Source: Chenggangzhangella methanolivorans
Lineage (GTDB): Bacteria > Pseudomonadota > Alphaproteobacteria > Rhizobiales > Methylopilaceae
Assembly: GCF_019797865.1 (NCBI RefSeq)
Contig: NZ_CP081869.1
Span: 1,922,001-1,986,000 of the forward strand
Length of the DNA: 64,000 nt
Direction: 5' to 3'
Position numbers and translations under genes: made by a program. This document shows positions 47,349-56,641 of the stretch, piece by piece. Position 1 is the first letter of the stretch, and the number at the start of each line of letters is the position of its first letter. The notes under the pieces are model-generated. The model saw only the letters and a list, made by a program, of their open reading frames with translations. It did no database searches and was not told the origin of the DNA.

Positions 47349-47458
47349 GGACGGATCGATGCGGGCGACGAGAGGGCCGGCACGTTAGCCGCGCCGACGC
47401 TGCCTTCGCCGATCACATAACCGTCATGAAAAGGAAAGGCGCGGAGCGCGTCCGCGCC

Positions 47459-48829
47459 TCAGCGCGCCGCTTCCGTCTCTTTCTCGGCCGCCTTCGGCCG
47501 GCGCGCGAGGCGCTTCACCGAGGTCGAGGCCGCGACCTTGCCCCGGGCGGCGTAGGCCTCGTGGTTCTGCTCGATCTCGTCGAGCTCGTAGAGGTAGTTG
47601 ACCATCATGCCGTGGGCCTGCCGCTCCGCGCGCGGCGAGCGGTCGGCCATGACGTTGACGCGCTCGAGCCGCGCGCCGTTGCCGAGATGGAAGCGCGCCA
47701 CCGGATCGGCCGGCTGGCCGCGCCGGTTGCGGGCGTGGACGAGGTAGATGGCGCAGGCCCGCGCCAGCGCCGGGCGCAGCGCCTCGGCCTTGGGCTCGTC
47801 GTCCATCCAACCGCGGTCCTCGAGCGCGGCGAGCGTCTCGCGATCCTCGGCCGCGAGCGTGTCGGAGGCCGGATCGGCGAGTTCGCCCGAGAGCCATTCG
47901 GCGAAGCCCGGCACGGGCGAGAGCGTCACGAAAGGTCGCGATCTCGGCAGGTCGCGCCGCAGGTCCTCGACCACCTGCTTGATCAGGAAGTTGCCGAACG
48001 AGACCCCGCGCAGCCCGTCCTGGCAGTTCGAGATCGAATAGAACACCGCCGCCCCCGCCTCCTCGGCGCGGATCGGCTCGCGGCCGGGATCGAGCACCTC
48101 GGCGACGCTCTCGGGCATCGACTGGGTGAGCGCGACCTCGACGAAGATCAGCGGCTCGTCGACGAGGCGCGGGTGGAAGAACGCGAAGCAGCGCCGGTCC
48201 GGCGGCTCGAGGCGCCGACGCAGCTCCTCCCAGTCGCGGATCTCGTGCACCGCCTCGTAGCGGATGATCTTCTCGAGCACGTTCGCCGGCGTCGTCCAGT
48301 CGATCGGCCGCAGCACCAGGAAGCCCCGGTTGAACCACGAGCTGAAGAGATGGGCGAAGTCGTCGTCCACCACCTTCAGCGACCGGTTGACCGGCAGCAG
48401 CCTGAGCAGCGCCTCGCGCATGCGCATCAGCCCGGCCATGCCGTCGGGCGCGAGCGCGAGGCGGCGGATCAGCTCCTGCCGGCGCGGCTCTGCCGCCTCG
48501 TGAAGCGCCGCCTCGCTCTCCGGCGTCGGGGCGGCGCCCCAGGCCTCGACGGCCTTGGCGAGGCGCTCGCGATCGGGGCCGAAATCCTGGCGGAGCACAA
48601 GGAAGAACGCCGCGCGAACCTCCTCGCCGCTCGCCGCCCAATGGTCGAGCACCGAGCGCGCCACGGCGATGCGCGACGCTTCGCCGGTGCTCTCCAGAAG
48701 CGCCTCGCATTCCAGCCTCAACGCGTCGAGGCCCGAGGCGCGCGGAGCCTCGGGAGCCGGGCCGAGCAGCCGCCGCCCCTGCTGGGCGATGCTCGCGAGA
48801 AGGTCAGAAAAGAACGAGCTTTCGCTCAC
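47459..48829 (-). CDS. matA: Malonyl-CoA decarboxylase
   Basis: 456 residues, the bacterial length. Family patterns are [60 protein letters not shown] and [20 protein letters not shown], followed by [14 protein letters not shown]; the family's catalytic Ser/His are in the last third. It decarboxylates malonyl-CoA to acetyl-CoA. In rhizobia the matA enzyme handles malonate, but matB/matC are not adjacent here. Malonyl-CoA removal also fits a genome with the ethylmalonyl-CoA pathway. Lies alone between rnhA and the two-component pair. Confidence 0.93.
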   Translation of the reverse strand: MSESSFFSDLLASIAQQGRRLLGPAPEAPRASGLDALRLECEALLESTGEASRIAVARSVLDHWAASGEEVRAAFFLVLRQDFGPDRERLAKAVEAWGAAPTPESEAALHEAAEPRRQELIRRLALAPDGMAGLMRMREALLRLLPVNRSLKVVDDDFAHLFSSWFNRGFLVLRPIDWTTPANVLEKIIRYEAVHEIRDWEELRRRLEPPDRRCFAFFHPRLVDEPLIFVEVALTQSMPESVAEVLDPGREPIRAEEAGAAVFYSISNCQDGLRGVSFGNFLIKQVVEDLRRDLPRSRPFVTLSPVPGFAEWLSGELADPASDTLAAEDRETLAALEDRGWMDDEPKAEALRPALARACAIYLVHARNRRGQPADPVARFHLGNGARLERVNVMADRSPRAERQAHGMMVNYLYELDEIEQNHEAYAARGKVAASTSVKRLARRPKAAEKETEAAR

Positions 48830-48946
48830 GGTCGACGGCCTCGCTCGGGTCGGCGTATCGGCTTTCGCGAGGGGATATGGATGGGCGGGGGCCGTTCGGC
48901 GAGGGCCTGCGACGACGAAACTTCCCGCCGCGCCGAAGCCTGCGCC

Positions 48947-49426
48947 TCAGCCCTGCGGCTGCTCCTTGAACGGCTTCATGCCCATCCGGGCGAGCTCGTC
49001 CGCGCGCTCGTTTTCGGGATGTCCTGCGTGGCCCTTCACCCAGCGCCATTCGATGTCGTGGGCCTTGAGAAGGGCGTCGAGGCGCTCCCAAAGGTCCTGG
49101 TTCTCTGACCTTCTTCTTGTCCGCGGTCTTCCAGCCGTTGCGCTTCCAGCCGGCGAGCCATTTGGTGACGCCGTCGCGCAGATACTGGCTGTCGGTGTGG
49201 ACCACGACCGTGCACCGCCGCTTCAGCGCCTCGAGCGCCGAAATGGCGGCGAGCAGCTCCATTCGGTTGTTGGTGGTGGAGACTCCCCGCCCGACAGCTC
49301 CTTCTCGACCGCGCCGAACCGCAGGATCGCGCCCCAGCCGCCGGGGCCGGGATTTCCGGAGCAGGCTCCGTCGGTGAAAATCTCGACGGCGCTGGCCGTT
49401 TCGCCCGGCGCGCTCACCCGCGCCAT
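48947..49426 (-). pseudogene. rnhA: Ribonuclease HI, frameshifted
   Basis: RNase HI for RNA in RNA/DNA hybrids. After [12 protein letters not shown] it reads [20 protein letters not shown] (first catalytic Asp), then breaks near 49278 and continues [20 protein letters not shown] (catalytic Glu) and [20 protein letters not shown] (catalytic Asp). It breaks again near 49110 before [19 protein letters not shown] and [19 protein letters not shown] (last Asp), ending KPFKEQPQG. The first break adds two bases, the second one base. Start overlaps the thrB stop by 13 bases. A universal enzyme, so sequencing error is likely. Confidence 0.85.
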
Positions 49427-50382
49427 CCATAGTCGGCCGCGCTTCCCGCCTGCTGGTGGAAGCGGAGCTTCCGGAAATATTCGAGCGGGTCGAGCTTCTT
49501 CACGAGCGCGCCGGCCGGCGTGTCGAGCCAGTCGACGAGGCGGGTCAGCAGGAAGCGGATCGCCGAGCCGCGGGCGAGCGTCGGCAGCGCGTCGATCTCG
49601 GCGTCCGAGAGCGGACGCGCGGCGTGATAGGCCTCGAGCAGCGCTCTGCCCTTCGTCACGTTGAACGACTGGTCGGGCTCGAAGCACCACGAATTGAGGC
49701 AGACCGCGACGTCGTAGGCGTAGGCGTCGTCGCAGGCGAAATAGAAGTCGATCAGCCCCGACAGCCGGTCGCCGAGGAACAGCACGTTGTTGGGGAAGAG
49801 GTCGGCGTGGATCACGCCCGCCGGCAGGTCGAGCTTCGCGAAAGCGCGCTCGAGAACGTCGAGTTCGGCCGCGATCTCGGCGTCGAGCCCTGACTGGACC
49901 ACGTCGCTCCGCCCCTTCGCCGCATCGGCGAGCGGCCGCCAGCCCGAAACCGACAGCGCGTTGGGACGGCGGATCGAAAAGCCTTCGCCGGCCGCATGAA
50001 GCTGTCCGAGCGCGCGCCCGAGCTCGGCGCAATGGGCGGGCGTCGGCTTCTTCACCGAGACGCCGTCGAGAAAGGTCACGACCGCGGCCGGGCGTCCGCA
50101 CAGCGTGCGCAGCGCTTCGCCGTCGCGCGCCTTGACCGGCAGCGGACAGGTGATCCCGCGCTCGGCGAGATGCTCCATCAACCCGAGGAAGAACGGCAGG
50201 TCGCCCTTGTCGACGCGCTTTTCGTAGAGCGTGAGGATGAAGCGCGCCTTGGTGGTGGCGAGCAGGTAGTTCGAGTTCTCGACCCCCTCGGCGATCCCCT
50301 TGAACGAGACCACGTCGCCGATGTCGTAGGCCGCCACGAACGCGGCGAGATCGTCGTCGGAGACTTCGGTGTAGACGGCCAT
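49414..50382 (-). CDS. thrB: Homoserine kinase (type II, APH-like fold)
   Basis: 322 residues. It phosphorylates homoserine in threonine biosynthesis. Family patterns: [20 protein letters not shown] at the start, [40 protein letters not shown], the catalytic loop [20 protein letters not shown] and the metal-binding [20 protein letters not shown]. ThrB of this type is shared by alpha- and gammaproteobacteria. Downstream rnhA overlaps by 13 bases. In many relatives ispH sits directly upstream; here ispH is 2.6 kb away. Confidence 0.95.
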   Translation of the reverse strand: MAVYTEVSDDDLAAFVAAYDIGDVVSFKGIAEGVENSNYLLATTKARFILTLYEKRVDKGDLPFFLGLMEHLAERGITCPLPVKARDGEALRTLCGRPAAVVTFLDGVSVKKPTPAHCAELGRALGQLHAAGEGFSIRRPNALSVSGWRPLADAAKGRSDVVQSGLDAEIAAELDVLERAFAKLDLPAGVIHADLFPNNVLFLGDRLSGLIDFYFACDDAYAYDVAVCLNSWCFEPDQSFNVTKGRALLEAYHAARPLSDAEIDALPTLARGSAIRFLLTRLVDWLDTPAGALVKKLDPLEYFRKLRFHQQAGSAADYGWRG

Positions 50383-50553
50383 TCGGAGGCAACTCGCGGG
50401 ACGGTGAAGCGGCGCGCCCGTGCTTAAGGGCTCGCGCGCCGCGCCGCAACGCGGCGTCCGGCGAAGGCGAGGCTGGGGACAGGGCGAAATGCGGCAGATC
50501 GTTAACCATGTCTGTCGTAACGGTTCCTGAGTACGTCCTCACGCTCCGCGCCC

Positions 50554-51684
50554 ATGTTCTTCTCCGAGCCAGACCTGCCGACGCTGCGGCTCTGCAGCCT
50601 GCTCGCGAGCGTCGCCTTTGCGCTGGTGTTCCTGGCGCTGTGGCGCGGCCGGGCGAGCGAGGCCCATCTGCTCCATTGGGGCGTGTCCTCGGTCCTTTAC
50701 GTGCTGCTGCTCGCGACCTTCGAGGCGCTCGAGGGCCCTCCGCCCTCGCTCCTCGGCGCGGCGCTGTTCGCGGTGCTGCCGCTCTCGAACGCCCTCGTGC
50801 TCTCGGGCGCGAACCTCTTCGACGGCCGTCCGGCGTTCCAGGGATGGATGGCGCTTCCCGTCACCCTGACGGCGCTGCTTTACGCCGCGCCGCTGCCCTT
50901 CGCCGAAACGCCCGAGGACGCGCGAGCCGCCTGCCTCAAGTTCGGCACGGTGGGGCTTGCGGTCAGCGTGCTCTCGGTCGCGGCCGCGCTCGTCTTCGGG
51001 CCGCAGAACCGCCCGACGCTCGGCCGCAAAATCGCGGGCTGCGCAATGGGGGCTTACGCGTTCGGATATGTCGGATCGGTGGTGGTCGACACGCTGTTCG
51101 GCGCCTGGGCGGAGCGCTTTGCGATCGTGCCGCATCTCTCCGACCAGCTGCTGCTGCCGGTGCTCTATCTCGGCCTGCTGGCGATGCCCGGCGAACATGT
51201 GCAGCGCACGCTTCGCGACCGCGCGTCGCGCGACCCGTTGACCGGCGCCGGCAACCGACGCGCGCTCGAGGAGGCGCTCGCCGCAGACCCCGTGGCGCCG
51301 GGGCTTGGCGTCGTGCTGATCGACATCGATCACTTCAAGGCGATCAACGACCGCGACGGTCACGGAGCCGGCGACGCCGTGCTGGTGGCGCTCGCCGCGC
51401 AGGCGGCCGCTTCGGCCCCCGCCGCCGGCTGCCGTCTGTTCCGGCTCGGCGGCGACGAGTTTCTGGCGCTGCTGCCGCAGACGACGGCCGCCCGCGCCTG
51501 CCGTTTCGCCGAGGAGATCAGGGGCCGCGTGGCGGCCGGCGGGCCTGGCGTCGCGGCGTTTACGGTCAGCATCGGGGTCGCGGCCGTCGAGGCCGGCGAG
51601 AGCGATCTCGGCCTCGCGATCGGCCGCGCCGACGCAGCCCTCTACCAGGCCAAGGCCGCCGGCCGGAATCGCTTCGCGGCGTGA
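50554..51684 (+). CDS. GGDEF-domain diguanylate cyclase
   Basis: 376 residues. The N-terminal 215 residues form six or seven membrane helices ([40 protein letters not shown]). The cytoplasmic GGDEF domain follows: [40 protein letters not shown], active-site [15 protein letters not shown] and a C-terminal [15 protein letters not shown]. The active-site motif is intact, so it can make cyclic di-GMP. The RxxD inhibitory site is not obvious in the residues before GGDEF. It is on the opposite strand from the thrB and ispH genes it separates. Confidence 0.92.
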   Translation: MFFSEPDLPTLRLCSLLASVAFALVFLALWRGRASEAHLLHWGVSSVLYVLLLATFEALEGPPPSLLGAALFAVLPLSNALVLSGANLFDGRPAFQGWMALPVTLTALLYAAPLPFAETPEDARAACLKFGTVGLAVSVLSVAAALVFGPQNRPTLGRKIAGCAMGAYAFGYVGSVVVDTLFGAWAERFAIVPHLSDQLLLPVLYLGLLAMPGEHVQRTLRDRASRDPLTGAGNRRALEEALAADPVAPGLGVVLIDIDHFKAINDRDGHGAGDAVLVALAAQAAASAPAAGCRLFRLGGDEFLALLPQTTAARACRFAEEIRGRVAAGGPGVAAFTVSIGVAAVEAGESDLGLAIGRADAALYQAKAAGRNRFAA

Positions 51685-51775
51685 CGTCGTTCACAGCCCG
51701 TTAAGACCCGGCGGCCGACCCTGGGGACGGCCGCGCCAGTATTGCGGCTGTGTCAGTTGGGAGCATGCCGGCGAT

Positions 51776-52588
51776 ATGAGTACGTCGTCGCTTGCGACGC
51801 TCGTGCGCGTCGCGTTCGTCATTGTGGCCGCCCTCGGGCTCGCCGCCTGTTCGTCGGGTCGTCAGGCCAAGGTCAAGACCGGCTCGGTCTCGATCGCGAC
51901 GGTGAGCCTCATGAAGCGGCTCGACATGCCGCGCACCGCCCCGATCTTCATCCGCGTCTTCAAGGAAGAAGCGCAGCTCGAGGTTTGGAAGCAGGAGCGC
52001 AACGGCCAGTACGCGCTGCTGCGCTCCTACGAGATCTGCAGGTTCTCGGGGAGACTCGGGCCAAAGATCCGTCAGGGCGACAAACAGGCGCCCGAAGGCT
52101 TCTACGAGATCGAGCGCAAGAACCTGAACCCGTGGTCGCGCAACCATCTCGCGTTCAACATCGGCTTCCCGAACGCTTTCGACCGCTCGCTCGGCCGCAC
52201 CGGCGACCACATCATGGTGCATGGCGGCTGCAAGTCGGTCGGCTGCTACGCGATGACCCACAAAAACGTGGAGGAGATCTACGCGCTGGTGCGCGAGGCT
52301 CTGCTGTCGGGCCAGGAGTCGGTGCCGTTCCACGCCTTCCCGTTCCGCATGACGGAGGCGAACATGGCGCGCCACGCCGACGATCCCAACATGCCCTTCT
52401 GGGAGATGCTGAAGGTCGGCCACGACGCCTTCGACCGCACGGCCCGTCCGCCGCGCGTCGCCGCCTGCGACGGCCGCTACCGCTTCAAGCTCGATCCGAG
52501 CTGGAACGCGGCGAGCGACGCCGAGGTGTGCGGTTCGCCTGAGCCCGCGATGGCGCAGGCGCAGGTTCAGCTGGGACAGGCGTACTGA
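51776..52588 (+). CDS. YkuD-family L,D-transpeptidase-like lipoprotein (YafK-like)
   Basis: 270 residues. Lipoprotein signal with lipobox LGLAACSSG (Cys about 25). The catalytic domain begins APIFIRVFKEEAQLEVWKQE and has the YkuD active-site HIMVHGGCKSVGCYAMTHKN with His, the nucleophilic Cys in SVGCYA, and the SxGC pattern. The similar E. coli protein YafK (DpaA) detaches Braun lipoprotein from peptidoglycan rather than linking it. The same role here is an inference. C-terminal tail QAQVQLGQAY. Lies 90 bases after the GGDEF gene on the same strand. Confidence 0.88.
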   Translation: MSTSSLATLVRVAFVIVAALGLAACSSGRQAKVKTGSVSIATVSLMKRLDMPRTAPIFIRVFKEEAQLEVWKQERNGQYALLRSYEICRFSGRLGPKIRQGDKQAPEGFYEIERKNLNPWSRNHLAFNIGFPNAFDRSLGRTGDHIMVHGGCKSVGCYAMTHKNVEEIYALVREALLSGQESVPFHAFPFRMTEANMARHADDPNMPFWEMLKVGHDAFDRTARPPRVAACDGRYRFKLDPSWNAASDAEVCGSPEPAMAQAQVQLGQAY

Positions 52589-52643
52589 TCAGAGCCGACA
52601 CGTCGCACGATAGTGGTGCAGATCGGTGAACTGCGAAGAACTG

Positions 52644-52982
52644 CTAAGAACCTTTGATACTCTGGTACATCCGCCTCTGCGCGGAATTGATCGAAGCGGG
52701 ATGCCAATCCCGCTCGCGTTTCGTTGCGGGAAAACAGTATCTCTTGCTTTCAAACTGATAAAACAACGTGCTGTGTATCCCATTGGCGTCGGGCTTCGGG
52801 ATAGGTCGCTCCCAAAGCTCATCAAGCGCCCGCGACTCCTCGCCTAAACGAGTGAAGAGATCCTCGGCGAACTCGATGTCTTGCCCCGGATCAGGAAATA
52901 TCAAGAAAAATTCTTCGTCGGTCGCTTGAAAAATTGAAAAGGTGCAGTTGTTGGCGCCGTCGATGATCTGAATGTTTTTCAT
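52644..52982 (-). CDS. Hypothetical protein co-directional with ispH
   Basis: 112 residues, cytoplasmic. N-terminal NIQIIDGANNCTFSIFQATD, acidic middle (EEFFLIFPDPGQDIEFAEDL), then FESKRYCFPATKRERDWHP. No family recognised. The start lies 14 bases after the ispH stop, so it is probably translated from the ispH transcript. GAGAG precedes the ATG. The gene has a lower GC content than its neighbours, which suggests a different origin. Confidence 0.65.
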   Translation of the reverse strand: MKNIQIIDGANNCTFSIFQATDEEFFLIFPDPGQDIEFAEDLFTRLGEESRALDELWERPIPKPDANGIHSTLFYQFESKRYCFPATKRERDWHPASINSAQRRMYQSIKGS

Positions 52983-52996
52983 TTAATTTCACGCTC

Positions 52997-53956
52997 TCAC
53001 TCCGCCGCCGGACGAAGTTCCCTCGGCAGCGGGAAGAACACGCTCTCGTCAGCGGTCGACACGGTCTCGACCGTCACCTCGTAGCGTTCGGCGAACGCGT
53101 CGATGATCTCCTCGACCAGCACCTCGGGAGCCGACGCCCCGGCCGTGATGCCGAGCGTCGAAATCGCCGCAAACTCCGACCAGTCGATGTCTGAGGCGCG
53201 CGCCACGAGCCGCGCCGTCGGGCAGCCGGCGCGCTCGGCGACTTCTCGCAGCCGCTGCGAGTTCGACGAGTTCTGCGCCCCCACCACGATCAGCCCGTCG
53301 CAGTCCGGCGCGACGCGCTTGACCGCCTCTTGGCGGTTGGTGGTGGCGTAGCAGATGTCTTCCTTGTGCGGTCCGTGGATCGCGGGGAACTTCGCTTTGA
53401 GCGCCGCCACCACGCCCGCGGTGTCGTCGACCGAGAGCGTGGTCTGGGTCACGTAAGCGAGATCGCGCCCGTCCGGAACCTCAAGCGTCGCGACGTCGCC
53501 CTCCGTCTCGACCAGCATCACGGCGCCTTGCGGCAGCTGCCCCATGGTGCCGACCACCTCCGGATGGCCCGCATGGCCGATCAGCAGCACGAGGCGGCCG
53601 CGCTTGTGATGCGCCTCCGCCTCGCGATGCACCTTGGTGACGAGCGGGCACGTGGCGTCGATGGCGAAGAGGTTCCGGGCCCGCGCCGCCTCCGGCACCG
53701 ACTTCGCGACGCCGTGCGCCGAGAAGATCACCGGCGCGTCGCCGTCCGGCGCCTCGTCGAGCTCTTCGACGAAGACCGCGCCCTTGGCTTTGAGCGCGTC
53801 CACCACATAGCGGTTGTGCACGATTTCGTGCCGGACATAGACCGGCGGCCCGAAGCGCTTGAGCGCCGCCTCCACCACGTCGATCGCCCGCACCACGCCG
53901 GCGCAGAAGCCGCGCGGCGCGCAGAGCAGGACCTTGAGCGGCGGCTTGGCGGACAT
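52997..53956 (-). CDS. ispH: 4-hydroxy-3-methylbut-2-enyl diphosphate reductase
   Basis: 319 residues. The last enzyme of the MEP isoprenoid pathway, an iron-sulphur protein. The three cluster cysteines are in [17 protein letters not shown] (Cys18), [17 protein letters not shown] and [16 protein letters not shown]. Also seen are [30 protein letters not shown] and [18 protein letters not shown]. Length normal. In relatives ispH is followed by thrB and rnhA; here 2.6 kb with two opposite-strand genes lies between. Confidence 0.97.
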   Translation of the reverse strand: MSAKPPLKVLLCAPRGFCAGVVRAIDVVEAALKRFGPPVYVRHEIVHNRYVVDALKAKGAVFVEELDEAPDGDAPVIFSAHGVAKSVPEAARARNLFAIDATCPLVTKVHREAEAHHKRGRLVLLIGHAGHPEVVGTMGQLPQGAVMLVETEGDVATLEVPDGRDLAYVTQTTLSVDDTAGVVAALKAKFPAIHGPHKEDICYATTNRQEAVKRVAPDCDGLIVVGAQNSSNSQRLREVAERAGCPTARLVARASDIDWSEFAAISTLGITAGASAPEVLVEEIIDAFAERYEVTVETVSTADESVFFPLPRELRPAAE

Positions 53957-54135
53957 CGGGCGGCGATCGCACCTTCACATTGCGTCGGCCTCGAGATGGG
54001 GCGGGCGCGCCGGGAGTGTCAAGCGCGCCCATCCCGTCGCAGCCCTGCGGCGGCCGCGCCTTTCCAAGCCGTCCGGGGGCTTGCTATAAGGCTCGCCGCC
54101 GCGGGCCGGCGCGGCGGAAGTTCGGGAACAGGTCC

Positions 54136-54771
54136 ATGCGTCGCGTCACTCCGATCCTCGCCCGCCTGCGCCGGGCGGCGCTCGTTCCCCTCGCCTGCCT
54201 TGCGCTCGCCGCCTGCGGCACCGTGAGCCCGGACGATCCCAACCGCGCCGCCGCGAACCCGGACGCCGGCACGAAGTTTTTGCTCGGCACCTCCAATCCG
54301 ACGCCGCTGCAGACGTCGGCCGACGACATCAAGCGCTCCTGCCCGCCGATCGAGATCCTCGAAGGCGCCTCGGCCCATCGCGTGATCGAGCCTGCGGGCT
54401 CCACCGACGCCTTCGACGTGCGCTACCAGGCATCGATCGCCGAGACGGCGCGCGAGTGCTCGACGCTCGGCGTCGAGGCCGCGATCCGCATCGGCGTCCA
54501 GGGCCGCGTGGTGCTCGGCCCCAAGGGCGCGCCGGGAACCTATCGCGTGCCGCTCAGGATCGCCGTCGTCGACGAAGGGTCGCGGCCGGTCTATTCGCAG
54601 CTCCATCTTGTCGACGTCACCGTGCCGGCGGGCGCCACCATGGCGGACTTCACCAAGATCGACGACGCGATTTCGATCCCGATCCCCGCCAACCGCTTCG
54701 CCGGCTGGCGGATCGTCGTCGGCTACGACGCGCAGGCGCCGGTCGCGGCGAAGACGACGCGCAGGCGCTGA
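54136..54771 (+). CDS. Putative lipoprotein
   Basis: 211 residues. Arginine-rich start (MRRVTPILARLRRAALVPLA) and lipobox LALAACGTV. The mature part has NAAANPDAGTK-like linker sequence (RAAANPDAGTKFLLGTSNPT), a cysteine pair (RSCPPIEILEGASAHRVIEP and TARECSTLGVEAAIRIGVQG), and a beta-rich domain (TYRVPLRIAVVDEGSRPVYS). Similar small lipoproteins next to ispH-type genes are common in alphaproteobacteria and unnamed. The gene ends 107 bases before tRNA-Met. Confidence 0.8.
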   Translation: MRRVTPILARLRRAALVPLACLALAACGTVSPDDPNRAAANPDAGTKFLLGTSNPTPLQTSADDIKRSCPPIEILEGASAHRVIEPAGSTDAFDVRYQASIAETARECSTLGVEAAIRIGVQGRVVLGPKGAPGTYRVPLRIAVVDEGSRPVYSQLHLVDVTVPAGATMADFTKIDDAISIPIPANRFAGWRIVVGYDAQAPVAAKTTRRR

Positions 54772-54878
54772 GACGGGCGGCCCCGCGTCCGCGTCGCTTG
54801 ACACCGCTTCGGCCGCTTCCTTATATCCGCGCGCCTTGAGCGCTTCGGCGCAGCCCGATGCGGGCGGCCTTCGACCGG

Positions 54879-54955
54879 GGCGGAGTAGCTCAGCTGGTTA
54901 GAGCAGCGGAATCATAATCCGCGTGTCGGGGGTTCGAGTCCCTCCTCCGCTACCA
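54879..54955 (+). tRNA. tRNA-Met (anticodon CAT)
   Basis: 77 bases with encoded CCA. The acceptor stem GGCGGAG pairs with CTCCGCT through a G-U first pair, the anticodon stem GCGGA/TCCGC holds the loop ATCATAA giving CAT, and the T arm is GGGGG-TTCGAGT-CCCTC. Elongator tRNA-Met by overall match to rhizobial versions; an Ile-CAT (lysidine-modified) identity is not excluded. Its 3' end is the integration site of the neighbouring element. Confidence 0.92.
54912..54955. other. Presumed attachment-site region (attL)
   Basis: The 3' half of tRNA-Met from the anticodon loop to CCA, which also codes, on the other strand, for the last 13 residues and stop of the recombinase. The exact crossover core cannot be set without attR. 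Confidence 0.6.
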
Positions 54956-56507
54956 ACGGTATAGCCGACAGGTCCGGGCCGACGAGGCCCGACAGTTTTC
55001 CTTCGATTTTGACCGCGTATTCTCCTCTCCGTTCGCGGGGAAGCACGATTACGCCCGCCACCAGATCGCGGAACGACCGGGTGAGTGCGGGGTCTATCCT
55101 AGACGCGTCCGCCATCGTTCTAGACAGCGCGTCGACGTTGTCGCGGTAGCGTGTCATGGCGATAGGCTGGAGATCGATGATCGATGCGACTCGGCCAGCC
55201 AGGGCGAGTTCGCGCTTGAGACGCGCCTCCTCGGCTCGCAGGGAGGCGAGGCGCGCCGTTGCATCCGCCTTCTCAAGCAGCCCATCGACCAATAGGTCGG
55301 TGACGCGCGTCATCTTCTCCTTTGTGACGTCAAGCGCCCGCTCAGTTGCGGCCTTCGCCGCGCGCGCTCCGCTCTCAGTCTCCCGTCGCTCTGAGACATA
55401 CTCGCCGATGTAGTCGTTCAGCAGATCCGGATCGGCCAGTTGCGTACCGATCGCGCTTACCACGAGATGCTCGAGCCTCTCCACGTAATAGCGTGCTCCG
55501 TTCTCGCAGCTACTGGACTCACGACGAGTGCTGCACATAACCCGCGGCCCACTCCGGTCGGTCCCAACGAGCGTCATGCCCCCGCCACAGCAGGAGCAGC
55601 GCAGGAGGCCAGAGAGCACACGAGGCGTCTTTGGTGCCCGCCGTGCCGCTTCGCCGCCGGTGGCCGCCTTACGGGCCTGCACGGCCTCGAAGAGATCATG
55701 CTCGATGATGCGAAGCTCTTCGGCCAAGGCCTCCTGATGCTGGCCCGCATCGTTCGGTCGGGAGACGCGCTTGCCGTTCGATGGGTCTTTCACCATCCGG
55801 ACCCGGTTCCAGACGATGCGCCCATCGTAGAGCGGATTACGAAGAATGCCGTGGCCGCGCGTCCCGCTCCCGTTGATGGTCGATGCGTTCCAGCGCTCGC
55901 CTCGCGGCGCCGGAACTCCGTCAGCGTTTAGGGCGGCTGCTATCGCCCGTGGCGCGGTTCCATCTGCGTAAGACGCGAAGATGCGACGGATGACGTCCGC
56001 TTGCTCGGGCACGATCTCAAGCTTGCCGGGCTGGCCTAGTATCGGCCGGTAGCCATAGGCGCGACCGCCCGCGTTCCGCCCATCACGGACGACGCCAGAC
56101 ATGCCGCGACGGACCTTTTTAGCCCCCTCCTCCCTCTGCATCTGGCCGACGAGGCCGTGGACCCCGATCTGCAGCGTGTCGAGCCGACCGCCGTTGACGC
56201 AGTCGATCTCAATTCCGCGGAACGCAAACTGCTTGTGGAGGCCGGCGAGGTCGGCCATGTCGCGCGAAATGCGATCGGCCGCTTCAGCGACGACGATGTC
56301 GAACTCACGCGCCGTCGCCCCCTCGATGAGGGCAGCGAGACCGTCGCGACCAAACATCGAGGCGCCAGATCGAGCCCGATCTCGGAATGCCGCTACGACG
56401 GTCCAGCCATGGCGGCGCGCGTAGTCGCGGCAGAGGTCGATCTGGTCGTCGACAGAGCGGTCATTTTGGAGGTCCGTCGAGAAGCGGGCGTAGACGGCTG
56501 CACGCAT
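54912..56507 (-). CDS. Large serine recombinase (site-specific integrase)
   Basis: 531 residues. The catalytic resolvase domain has AAVYARFSTDLQNDRSVDDQ with nucleophilic Ser9, the arginines in RDRARSG and EAADRISRDMADLAGLHKQF. The recombinase domain is RAYGYRPILGQPGKLEIVPE. The zinc ribbon is GLLRCSCCGGGMTLVG with MCSTRRESSSC. A coiled-coil follows (ARAAKAATERALDVTKEKM) and the C terminus is VAEEGLEPPTRGL. The last 13 residues are encoded within the tRNA-Met complement, as in other elements that integrate in tRNA genes. It integrates or excises the element. Confidence 0.95.
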   Translation of the reverse strand: MRAAVYARFSTDLQNDRSVDDQIDLCRDYARRHGWTVVAAFRDRARSGASMFGRDGLAALIEGATAREFDIVVAEAADRISRDMADLAGLHKQFAFRGIEIDCVNGGRLDTLQIGVHGLVGQMQREEGAKKVRRGMSGVVRDGRNAGGRAYGYRPILGQPGKLEIVPEQADVIRRIFASYADGTAPRAIAAALNADGVPAPRGERWNASTINGSGTRGHGILRNPLYDGRIVWNRVRMVKDPSNGKRVSRPNDAGQHQEALAEELRIIEHDLFEAVQARKAATGGEAARRAPKTPRVLSGLLRCSCCGGGMTLVGTDRSGPRVMCSTRRESSSCENGARYYVERLEHLVVSAIGTQLADPDLLNDYIGEYVSERRETESGARAAKAATERALDVTKEKMTRVTDLLVDGLLEKADATARLASLRAEEARLKRELALAGRVASIIDLQPIAMTRYRDNVDALSRTMADASRIDPALTRSFRDLVAGVIVLPRERRGEYAVKIEGKLSGLVGPDLSAIPLVAEEGLEPPTRGL

Positions 56508-56641
56508 GCGGGCACTCCAGGCTCATTGTCGTTTGCGGCTGCGGCGTCGATACGCGCTTGATGTCGTGCCAGCGCTCGGATGAAGGCGCGGAGCGCTTCT
56601 TTCGAAGCGTCCGCGCTGATGTTGTCGTTAGCGGGGGTCAT
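56393..56641 (-). CDS. Small protein overlapping the recombinase start
   Basis: 82 residues starting MTPANDNISADASKEALRAF, with ARHQARIDAAAANDNEPGVP. The ANDN motifs resemble those at the ends of other small alphaproteobacterial proteins. The start overlaps the stop of the 56638 gene by four bases (ATGA), so the two are translationally coupled. The last 38 codons overlap the recombinase start region in another frame, which is unusual but possible. Function unknown. Confidence 0.5.
   Translation of the reverse strand: MTPANDNISADASKEALRAFIRALARHQARIDAAAANDNEPGVPACVQPSTPASRRTSKMTALSTTRSTSAATTRAAMAGPS

Noticed and set aside
54879..54955. tRNA-Ile (CAT, lysidine type).
   Set aside because: Overall sequence fits elongator tRNA-Met of rhizobia better; kept as a caveat only.
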